6,415 bases of DNA. Source: Vulcanimicrobiota bacterium. Its GTDB lineage: Bacteria; Vulcanimicrobiota; Vulcanimicrobiia; Vulcanimicrobiales; Vulcanimicrobiaceae. The DNA lies in contig JAFARW010000217.1 in assembly GCA_019245275.1 (NCBI GenBank), positions 1-6,415 of the forward strand, given 5' to 3'. Shown here one piece after another: positions 1-5,639 of the stretch. Below the pieces are notes generated by a model. That model was not told the origin of the DNA, ran no database searches, and worked only from the letters and a program-made list of their open reading frames with translations. A program made the position numbers and the translations under genes. Every line of letters begins with the position of its first letter. Position 1 is the first letter of the stretch.

Positions 1-835
1 GTTTCTCGGGCAAGATTGCCGCGATCCCCGCGTACGCAGCGTCAACATGCAACCAGCAGTCGTACTCGCGCGTAACTTCCGCGATCTCGCGCAGCGGATC
101 AGCTGAGGTCGTTGACGTCGTTCCGACCGTCGCGACGACGCACATCGGTTTGCGCCCCGCGCTACTGTCCGCGGCAAGTTGCTCCCGTAAGGCCGCCGGC
201 CGCATTCGAAATTCGTCATCGACCGGAATGCAGATGACGTTCTTACGGCCCACGCCGAGGGCCAGCGCGGCTTTTTCAATATGCGAATGAGTGTGTTCGG
301 TAATGTAGACGCGCAGCGGCGGGACATCGCGCGCGCTCATTCCCTCTTCGCGGATGCCGAGATCGAGCGCTTCGCGCGCTGCAGCCAGCGCCGTAAAGCC
401 GCCGATCGAAGCTGTGTCGTAAACGATGCCCGAAAAGATCTCGGGAATTCCGAGCAGATCCCGAAGCCAGCGCAAAACGACTTCTTCAAGCTCAGTTGCC
501 GACGGTGAGGTTCGCCAAAGCATCGCGTTGACGTCGAGCGTCGCGCTCAACGCCTCGGCTAAGACGGCGACCGGCGCCGCGCTAATCGCAAAGTACGCGA
601 AGAAACGCGGATGATTCCAATGCGTGATACCGGGCATGATGATGCGCTCGAAATCGGCGAAGATCTCGTCGAAAGGCTGTGCATCCTCGGGCGCGAGTTC
701 CGGGAGCCCCGCGGTAACTTCACCCGGCTTAACCCGTGATAAGACGGGGTAAGCGCGATTATCGCGCAGATATTCCGCGATCCATTCGAGCGTGCGCCGG
801 CTTTGCGCCTCAAAATCATCCAAACTGACTGCCAC
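1..835 (-). CDS. Group II PLP-dependent amino-acid decarboxylase, N-terminal part (runs off the left edge)
   Basis: The protein is a cytoplasmic fold-type I PLP enzyme of the aromatic-L-amino-acid/tyrosine/glutamate decarboxylase family, which converts an amino acid to an amine and CO2. 278 residues are visible, against roughly 470 for the family. Family landmarks in order are HWNHPRFFAYF (72-82), a SPSATELEEVV block (110-120), the phosphate-binding-type DTAS (140-143), H183 in the position of the histidine that stacks on the PLP ring, VATVGTTSTTSADP (234-247), and HVDAAYAG (263-270) with D265 expected to contact the pyridine nitrogen. The Schiff-base lysine lies beyond the window. The GTG start at 835 gives a normal family N-terminus (DDFEAQSRRTLEWIAEYL). 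No other start codon was found in this frame for about 100 bases upstream, and no clear Shine-Dalgarno sequence precedes the GTG. The substrate cannot be deduced. The variant YDTAS block is the form I associate with bacterial decarboxylases often annotated loosely as aspartate aminotransferase family. The gene is divergent from the reductase/ridA pair. Confidence 0.93.
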   Translation of the reverse strand, partial: MAVSLDDFEAQSRRTLEWIAEYLRDNRAYPVLSRVKPGEVTAGLPELAPEDAQPFDEIFADFERIIMPGITHWNHPRFFAYFAISAAPVAVLAEALSATLDVNAMLWRTSPSATELEEVVLRWLRDLLGIPEIFSGIVYDTASIGGFTALAAAREALDLGIREEGMSARDVPPLRVYITEHTHSHIEKAALALGVGRKNVICIPVDDEFRMRPAALREQLAADSSAGRKPMCVVATVGTTSTTSADPLREIAEVTREYDCWLHVDAAYAGIAAILPEK

Positions 836-898
836 ATTCGCACGGCCGCGTACAGCGCACCTGGAGAGGCGCGCCGATCCGTCGAATGGGGATGCGCC
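836..898. promoter_or_regulatory. Short divergent intergenic region between decarboxylase and reductase
   Basis: These 63 bp separate two genes read in opposite directions, so promoter elements for both must lie here or inside the 5' ends of the genes. The stretch is GC-rich and shows no convincing -35/-10 pair. An 8-bp palindrome, GGCGCGCC (868-875), sits almost at its centre. A purine-rich GGAGAGG (863-869) resembles a Shine-Dalgarno sequence but has no in-frame start at a suitable distance. The role as shared control region is inferred from gene orientation only. Confidence 0.45.
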
Positions 899-1933
899 AT
901 GAAATATCGCCGGTATCCGAAAACGGATCTCATCGTCAGCGAAGTCGGCTTTGGCTTGTGGACGACATCGACCGATTGGTGGGGCAAGATGTCCGATGCG
1001 CAAGCCGTCGCACTACTGCACAAAGCGCTCGATCTTGGGATCACGCTCTTCGATGCAGCCGACACGTACGGCAACGGGCGCAGTGAGGAACAGCTTGCAC
1101 ATGCGTTTTCCGGACGGCGCGATCGCGTCGTCTACGCGACGAAGTTCGGCTACGATTTTTACAATTACGCGGGCGAGCGCAAGGGTCAGCAAGAGATTCC
1201 GGCCGACTTCTCACCCGCGTTCGTCCGGTTCGCGCTCGAGCAATCGCTGCGTCGGCTCAAAACGGAGACGATCGATCTCTACCAGATCCACAACGCACAT
1301 TTGGAGCAAATCGCAAGCGACGAGCTCTTCGCGCTGCTCGAGTCGTTTAAGTCCGAAGGCAAAATTCGCTATTACGGCGTCGCGCTTGGTCCGGCGATTG
1401 GCTGGCTGATCGAAGGTATCGAAGCCGCGGAAAAGCGCAATGTAACGAGCATTCAGATGATCTGGAATATTCTCGAGCAGTTCCCGGGCGATGAGATGTT
1501 GCGTGCAGCGTATGGAGTCAAAGCGGACACCGGCTACATGGTGCGCGTTCCCCACTCGAGCGGAATGCTCGAAGGGAAGTACAGCGCCGACACGCAGTTC
1601 GCTGCCGGCGATCACCGCCGCCATCGGCCGCGTTCGTGGCTGCTCAACGGCATCCAGAAAGTCGAGCAGCTGCGCTTCCTCGAAACTCGCGAGCGTACGC
1701 TCGGACAAGCTGCGATCCAATGGCTGTTGGCCGAGCCGCGCATTATGACCGTGCTGCCCAACATCTATGATGAAGAGCAGCTGACGGAGTTCGCGAAGGC
1801 GTCGGACACCGTGCCCCTCACGCGCGAGGAACTTGAGAAAATCTCGGCGCTTCACGCGGACAACTTCGGCATTGAAGAGGCACCGATGAAGTACAAGGGC
1901 ACGATGTCCTTTGAAACCGCAGTGCCACGGTGA
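899..1933 (+). CDS. Aldo/keto reductase
   Basis: This is a 344-residue NAD(P)H-dependent aldo/keto reductase, a cytoplasmic TIM-barrel enzyme that reduces aldehydes or ketones, or runs in reverse. The catalytic tetrad is visible: D52 and Y57 in FDAADTYGNGRSE, K82 in YATKFG, and H131 in LYQIHNAH. Further family blocks are the N-terminal strand (RYPKTDLIVSEVGFGLW), SEGKIRYYGVALG (152-164), GQAAIQWLLAEP (269-280) and VLPNIYDEEQL (285-295), which replaces the usual cofactor-binding 'IPG' segment. Length is normal for the AKR superfamily. The ATG at 899 was chosen because homology begins there and GGGGA (888-892) lies 6 bp upstream; a longer in-frame extension from 803 runs through the divergent decarboxylase and has no family sequence. 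The stop overlaps the ridA start, which indicates one transcript. The sequence resembles the general stress/oxidoreductase type of AKR, but the physiological substrate is unknown. Confidence 0.95.
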   Translation: MKYRRYPKTDLIVSEVGFGLWTTSTDWWGKMSDAQAVALLHKALDLGITLFDAADTYGNGRSEEQLAHAFSGRRDRVVYATKFGYDFYNYAGERKGQQEIPADFSPAFVRFALEQSLRRLKTETIDLYQIHNAHLEQIASDELFALLESFKSEGKIRYYGVALGPAIGWLIEGIEAAEKRNVTSIQMIWNILEQFPGDEMLRAAYGVKADTGYMVRVPHSSGMLEGKYSADTQFAAGDHRRHRPRSWLLNGIQKVEQLRFLETRERTLGQAAIQWLLAEPRIMTVLPNIYDEEQLTEFAKASDTVPLTREELEKISALHADNFGIEEAPMKYKGTMSFETAVPR

Positions 1934-2307
1934 AGCCGCTCCTCTCGTCAAACGCGCCGCAACCGATCGGTCCGTACAGTCAAGGCGTAGAATCCGGCAA
2001 CTTCGTCTTCTGCAGCGGACAAATCGCAATCGTTCCCGAGAGCGGCAAGCTGATTGATGGCGATGCGCGCGCGCAAACCGAGCAAGTTTTACGTAACTTA
2101 GGTGAAGTGTTGAAATCCGGCGGCCTTTCACACGCCGACGTCGTCAAGACGACGATCTTCCTCATCGACATGAATGACTTCCCCGCCGTCAACGCGGCTT
2201 ACGTCAATGCATTCGGGGAGACGAAGCCGGCGCGGTCGACGGTCGCCGTGGCTGGCCTGCCAATGGGCGCCCGGGTCGAAATCGACGCCATCGCAATGCG
2301 TCGCTAG
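1930..2307 (+). CDS. ridA: RidA (YjgF/YER057c/UK114) family reactive enamine/imine deaminase
   Basis: The 125-residue product has the full length of the family. RidA proteins are cytoplasmic trimers that hydrolyse reactive enamine/imine intermediates such as 2-aminoacrylate, released by PLP enzymes, to ketoacids and ammonia. Visible signature parts are APQPIGPYSQ (Y16), FCSGQIAIVP (S29), the ETKPARSTVAVAGLP block with R102 in the position of the substrate-carboxylate-binding arginine, and VEIDAIA with E117. The position following ARS, a cysteine in E. coli RidA, is threonine here (T104). The start is GTG at 1930, which overlaps the reductase stop as GTGA; without a strong Shine-Dalgarno sequence of its own, translation is probably coupled to the upstream gene. 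R102 suggests true deaminase activity rather than an inactive Rid paralogue, but this is inference. Its 3' end is 7 bp from the convergent TPR gene, leaving no room for a separate terminator. Confidence 0.95.
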   Translation: MKPLLSSNAPQPIGPYSQGVESGNFVFCSGQIAIVPESGKLIDGDARAQTEQVLRNLGEVLKSGGLSHADVVKTTIFLIDMNDFPAVNAAYVNAFGETKPARSTVAVAGLPMGARVEIDAIAMRR

Positions 2308-2314
2308 CGAGATC

Positions 2315-3487
2315 TTAGTGGCTGAGTTGCGTGATCCGAAGCTTCGCGAGGTTGGCGACTTGCGTGTCGTTTGTTTGCGCGGCGGCCTCAAACTGTTTGA
2401 CCGCCAGGTCGCGTTTGCTCTGTTCCTGATACGTGCGCCCGAGCCAATAATGTAACGCCGCATCTTGCGGTGCAACGGTCAAGCCCTTTAACAACGCGGA
2501 CTCGGCAAGATCGAAGAGATGGTGTTGCGCGTAGTCGATGCCGAGATTCAGATATGCGTCGCGCGAATACGGTGAGATCGAAAGCGCCTTAACGTAATCC
2601 GCGACTGCGGTTTTCCAATCGCCGAGTGCATCTTGAAGGTAGCCGTAGTTGACCATAATCTCCGGATGTTCCGGCTCGAGCGACTGCGCGCGGTCCAGCA
2701 GCCCGCGTCCCCGATTGTAATTGTGCGTCTCGAGGTTGCCGGCCGCCAGGTTTACCGTACACGCATAATTCGCCGGATCTTTGAGCAGACAGCGGTTCAA
2801 GAGCGTAAACGCCCTCGCGTAGTCGCCCATGTCCATGTATGCGACTCCGGCTTGGTTGAGCCCGGCCAGCGAGTCAGGCATGAGGTCGAGTTCGCGCATA
2901 AAGTACTTCAGCGCATTGCCGTAGTCGTGCTGCGAGAGGTAGAGCGAACCCAGCGAATGTTGCGCATCGGGATTCGTCGGTCCGAGCGAGCCTTCGCGCT
3001 GCACCTGCGCGATATAGGATGACAGGTCGCCTTTACGCGCGTGCAGCGAAACCAGATCGGGCACCGCGTCGGTTCCGGGGAGGCTCTTATTGTATTCGCT
3101 AATCGCATCGTCGACGCGATTCTGCGTCGCATAGACGGCACCGAGGCGATTGTGCGTCTCGCGGTCGTACGCGGAATCCTCGAGAATGTGGCGGTATACG
3201 AGTTCCGCAGACGCCAAGTCGCCCGCGCGATAGTAGAGATCTCCCAGCAAGCGAGCTGGATCCGCGTCCTTCGGATGCGCCGCAACATACGTCGCGAGCT
3301 GCTTTATAGCCCCGGGAAGATCGCCCGCTGCGACGCGTTCTCGCGCGCTGCGTATTGCGGCCTGAGGATTCGATTCAAATTGGTAGTTGTACGCGTCCGG
3401 ATTGGTCGTCATTGCGGGGGCCGCATTTGCGATCGCGGGCACCAGCGCGACGGCGATCGCCAGAAGGAAGCTACGCACGTGTCTCAT
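2315..3487 (-). CDS. Exported TPR-repeat protein
   Basis: The product is a 390-residue protein with a Sec-type signal peptide followed by about ten tetratricopeptide repeats. Residues 1-22 show a basic N-terminus (MRHVR), a hydrophobic core (SFLLAIAVALVPAIA) and an ANA|AP cleavage site. The repeats, 34 residues each, cover about 39-376; clear ones lie at 75-108, 109-142, 173-206, 207-240, 275-308, 309-342 and 343-376, with degenerate units at about 143-171 and 241-274. TPR arrays bind other proteins, so a periplasmic or cell-surface scaffold is likely; no catalytic domain is present and the partner is unknown. The start at 3487 places the signal peptide at the N-terminus. An in-frame ATG at 3526 would add 13 non-hydrophobic residues, and a GTG at 3478 preceded by GGAG nine bases upstream is also possible. 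The gene is convergent with ridA, and its upstream region contains the palindromic element. Confidence 0.9.
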   Translation of the reverse strand: MRHVRSFLLAIAVALVPAIANAAPAMTTNPDAYNYQFESNPQAAIRSARERVAAGDLPGAIKQLATYVAAHPKDADPARLLGDLYYRAGDLASAELVYRHILEDSAYDRETHNRLGAVYATQNRVDDAISEYNKSLPGTDAVPDLVSLHARKGDLSSYIAQVQREGSLGPTNPDAQHSLGSLYLSQHDYGNALKYFMRELDLMPDSLAGLNQAGVAYMDMGDYARAFTLLNRCLLKDPANYACTVNLAAGNLETHNYNRGRGLLDRAQSLEPEHPEIMVNYGYLQDALGDWKTAVADYVKALSISPYSRDAYLNLGIDYAQHHLFDLAESALLKGLTVAPQDAALHYWLGRTYQEQSKRDLAVKQFEAAAQTNDTQVANLAKLRITQLSH

Positions 3488-3583
3488 CTCCGCACCCAAT
3501 TTTTCACCGGATAGATTCTCCGACATTAATCTCGACGCATGCCGTCGGCAAGCTGTGACCGCCTCGGAGAGCGAAGCAACCTT
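3488..3583. promoter_or_regulatory. Upstream region of the TPR gene
   Basis: This stretch lies between the preferred TPR start and the palindromic element and should carry the TPR promoter on the minus strand. On that strand TTGCCG (3551-3546) is followed after about 15 bases by ATTAAT (3530-3525). That is only a weak sigma70-like match, but if used it would start transcription downstream of the ATG at 3526 and so favour the shorter protein. No operator-like palindrome was recognised. Confidence 0.3.
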
Positions 3584-3748
3584 AGGAACCTCTGATCAAG
3601 TCCCACGCGGCTCATCCTCGGGCGCTTTTTGTCGATTTCATCGTTCCTGCGGCGGCCACAATGCGCTGCATTGCGTCCGTCCTCGGGCCTCGAAATCGAC
3701 GAAAAATCGTCACGTGGCTGAACCACGAAGACTTGATCAGAGGTTCCT
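3584..3748. repeat. 165-bp palindromic element with perfect 19-bp terminal inverted repeats (MITE-like)
   Basis: The left end reads AGGAACCTCTGATCAAGTC (3584-3602), and its exact reverse complement occupies 3730-3748. The midpoint of the pair is base 3666, which is also the centre of a tight hairpin, AATGC-GCT-GCATT (3660-3672). Between outer arms and centre lie further partly matching segments: GTCGATTTC (3631-3639) mirrors GAAATCGAC (3692-3700), each flanked by a five-T or five-A run with one bulged base. The right half also holds a local hairpin CGTGG-ctgaa-CCACG (3713-3727). A 9-bp direct repeat, TCCTCGGGC, occurs at 3615-3623 and 3680-3688. No credible open reading frame exists inside. 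This architecture is typical of MITEs or palindromic intergenic repeats mobilised in trans by a transposase. Flanking bases (CTT left, GAC right) show no target-site duplication, so mobility is inferred, not shown. An IS family was not identified. Confidence 0.8.
3739..3743 (+). promoter_or_regulatory. Ribosome binding site of the OsmC gene, located inside the repeat arm
   Basis: AGAGG ends 8 bases before the ATG at 3752, good Shine-Dalgarno spacing, and is the only candidate there. It belongs to the right 19-bp arm of the palindromic element. Its exact complement, CCTCT (3589-3593), lies in the left arm, so a transcript containing the whole element could hide this site in a perfect stem. Confidence 0.65.
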
Positions 3749-3751
3749 GAC

Positions 3752-4240
3752 ATGAAAAGCCACGCTTACGAAGCCCACCTACATTGGACGGGCGCCGCCC
3801 ACGGACCAGCCGCCGACTACCAAACCTATTCGCGTGAATTCAGCGCCGATATCCCCGGAAAGCCGCAGCTGACCGGCTCCTCCGACCCCGCGTTTCGCGG
3901 CGATCCGGCCGTGCACAACCCCGAGGATCTATTGCTGATCGCGCTCAGCGCTTGCCACATGCTGACGTATCTTGCGCTCTGCGTGCGCGACGGCATTCAG
4001 GTCATCTCGTACGAAGATCGCGCGACCGGCACGATGGCGCAACAGGACGGCAAGATGAGATTTATTGAGGCCGTGCTTCACCCGGAGTGCGTCGTCTCAG
4101 GCGACTTGCAAACCGCCACGCGCCTGCACGAGCAGGCGCATGCCGGTTGCTTCATTGCCAATTCGGTCAACTTTCCGGTCCGCAACGAACCGAAAGTAAG
4201 CGCCGCTACTTCACCAGCGGAAGCACATTACTCGGCGTGA
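3752..4240 (+). CDS. OsmC/Ohr-family protein (probable thiol-dependent peroxidase)
   Basis: The 162-residue protein matches the OsmC family, homodimeric cytoplasmic enzymes that reduce organic hydroperoxides or peroxide with a cysteine pair. The two cysteines are C68 in LIALSACHMLTYLAL and C133 in HAGCFIANSVNFPV. The family arginine and glutamate are probably R49 (AFRGDP) and E58 (HNPEDLLL), positioned before the helix that carries C68. The N-terminal strand (HLHWTGAAHG) and the mid-region VISYEDRATGTM also fit. It belongs to the subfamily with the CHM motif often annotated only as 'OsmC family protein' rather than classical Ohr or OsmC, so the exact substrate is uncertain. The ATG follows AGAGG with 8-bp spacing. 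Everything upstream of the ATG up to 3584 is palindromic repeat, so its promoter is either within the element or beyond it. The last 35 bases overlap nuoN on the opposite strand. Confidence 0.92.
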   Translation: MKSHAYEAHLHWTGAAHGPAADYQTYSREFSADIPGKPQLTGSSDPAFRGDPAVHNPEDLLLIALSACHMLTYLALCVRDGIQVISYEDRATGTMAQQDGKMRFIEAVLHPECVVSGDLQTATRLHEQAHAGCFIANSVNFPVRNEPKVSAATSPAEAHYSA

Positions 4241-5639
4241 GGGGATAGAGCGTAAGCGCGAGCGTTGCAACGGCGCAAAGCGCGACGCTGAGCCACGCCA
4301 GCGGCGCGCGGGAATTGACGCCGACGACGAGCTTGGGTTCGTGGCGTTCATACATCAAGCGAATGAGTTTGAAGTAGACGTAGAGCGAGATCGCGGTTCC
4401 TAAAATCAGCAGCGCCGCCAACCATGCGTATCGAGCGCTGACGAGACTAGATAGAATGAGGATCTTTCCGATAAACCCCGCCGTCGGCGGAAAGCCGGCC
4501 AGCGCCAATAAGAAAAAGGTCATCATCGCCGCAAGCAGCGGCCGGCGGCGCGCAAGTCCATGGTAAGCGGCGATCCGCGAGCCTTCCTCGTTCTGCGTTG
4601 AGAGTAGTGCAACGACTGCAAATGCACCTAAATTCATGAACAGGTACGCCGCAAGGTAGAAAATCGCGTACCGCAATCCGAGCGGCGTCGATCCCGCGAA
4701 CGCGGCGACGATGTATCCGACTTGCGCGATTCCCGAGTACGCCAACAGCCGCTTGACATCGGTTTGCGCCAGTGCGGCCAGGTTTCCGACCAACATCGAG
4801 AGTCCGGCGATAATCCACATTGGATAGAGCACGGCATGCGCTTGCGGGCCGCTCACGACGGCGTATGCAAATCGCGCGAACACCGCCAACGCGCCGGCTT
4901 TCGTCGCGACACTCATGTACGCCGTGACCGGCAGCGGAGCGCCTTCGTACACGTCCGGCGTCCAGACGTGAAACGGCACGAGGCTGAGCTTGAACGCCAA
5001 GCCGATCAGAAAGAGACCGCAACCAATGATGAAGAGCGGGCTGTTCGCAACACTCGGTGCGGCCAACGCTGCCAGATTGACGCTGCCGCTTGCGCCAAAG
5101 AATAGCGCCATCCCATAGAGCATTACGCCGGTAGCGGTCGATGAGAGGATCAAATACTTGAGCGCGGATTCGCGCGCCGTCCGTCGGTTCGACATCCCGC
5201 ACAGACAGTAGAGCGCGAGCGAGAGCAACTCGAGTCCGAGGAAAATCGTCAGCAGGTTGCCGGCGCCCGCCATCAGCATGGCGCCGCTCGTGCTCCAAAG
5301 CATCAGCGCGAGCGATCCGGCCAAGTACTCGCTTTCGCCGACCGCCGCATATAACGCGACCGAAAAGATCGCGGCCAACAGGATCAGCTCTTGGAAGACG
5401 ACCGCGAAACCGCCGACGATGAATCCGCCGCCGAATGCACTGTAACTTTGGCCGTAGGTCCGCGCGCATAAGTAGCCGGCCACGACCAGACCGATCAAGC
5501 TGATCGCAATCGACAGCGGCCGCTTGAACGCACCGCCGGCCACGAGATCGGCAAAGAGCACGACTAGTGCCGTAGCCGCCACGACTAGTAGCGGCCAGAC
5601 GGCCATCCAGTCAAGCGCGGTAAACGGATTCGAAATCAT
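4206..5639 (-). CDS. nuoN: NADH-quinone oxidoreductase subunit N
   Basis: The 477-residue product is a complete NuoN, one of the three antiporter-like membrane subunits of respiratory complex I that couple NADH oxidation to proton pumping. It is hydrophobic throughout, with about 14 predicted transmembrane helices. The charged residues of the proton channel are present: E137 in FLGLELLSL, K161 in ESALKYLIL, K217 in LAFKLSLVPFHVW, K247 in SVATKAGA, K296 in QTDVKRLLAYSGIAQVGY, and K392 in PPTAGFIGK. The proton_antipo_M signature PFHVWTPDVYEGAPLPVTAY (222-241) identifies the family, and the length suits NuoN. Its ATG overlaps the nuoM stop as ATGA and no Shine-Dalgarno sequence is evident, so translation is probably coupled. 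It is the last nuo gene on this side. No hairpin-plus-T-run terminator was seen after its stop, which falls within the coding region of the convergent OsmC gene. Confidence 0.97.
   Translation of the reverse strand: MISNPFTALDWMAVWPLLVVAATALVVLFADLVAGGAFKRPLSIAISLIGLVVAGYLCARTYGQSYSAFGGGFIVGGFAVVFQELILLAAIFSVALYAAVGESEYLAGSLALMLWSTSGAMLMAGAGNLLTIFLGLELLSLALYCLCGMSNRRTARESALKYLILSSTATGVMLYGMALFFGASGSVNLAALAAPSVANSPLFIIGCGLFLIGLAFKLSLVPFHVWTPDVYEGAPLPVTAYMSVATKAGALAVFARFAYAVVSGPQAHAVLYPMWIIAGLSMLVGNLAALAQTDVKRLLAYSGIAQVGYIVAAFAGSTPLGLRYAIFYLAAYLFMNLGAFAVVALLSTQNEEGSRIAAYHGLARRRPLLAAMMTFFLLALAGFPPTAGFIGKILILSSLVSARYAWLAALLILGTAISLYVYFKLIRLMYERHEPKLVVGVNSRAPLAWLSVALCAVATLALTLYPLTPSNVLPLVK

Noticed and set aside
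868..875. GGCGCGCC palindrome as an operator between the divergent genes
   Set aside because: An 8-bp GC-only palindrome is expected by chance in DNA of this composition, and no second half-site or repeat supports it.
803..898. N-terminal extension of the aldo/keto reductase to an ATG at 803
   Set aside because: The extra 32 residues match no AKR N-terminus and would overlap the 5' end of the divergent decarboxylase; the ATG at 899 has a purine-rich site upstream and begins exactly at the family homology.
559..1074. A 171-codon minus-strand open frame across the decarboxylase start
   Set aside because: It is out of frame with the decarboxylase and the reductase, both of which show clear family motifs on the same DNA; its own translation is rich in R and S and has no recognisable domain.
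1211..2131. A 306-codon open frame antisense to the reductase and ridA
   Set aside because: It is a shadow frame, common in GC-rich DNA; the composition is arginine-rich without motifs, while the opposite strand encodes two well-conserved enzymes.
3580..3752. Target-site duplication around the palindromic element
   Set aside because: The bases flanking the arms (CTT on the left, GAC on the right) do not match as direct repeats of any useful length; TTA/TGA differ at the middle base.
3526..3753. A 75-codon minus-strand open frame spanning the palindromic element and ending at the TPR ATG (TAATG)
   Set aside because: Most of it lies in the non-coding inverted repeat, the translation has no recognisable domain, and its start codon merely overlaps the OsmC start on the other strand.
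4447..5469. A 340-codon minus-strand frame inside nuoN
   Set aside because: It is an out-of-frame reading of nuoN, arginine-rich and with no membrane segments, while the nuoN frame has all expected channel residues.
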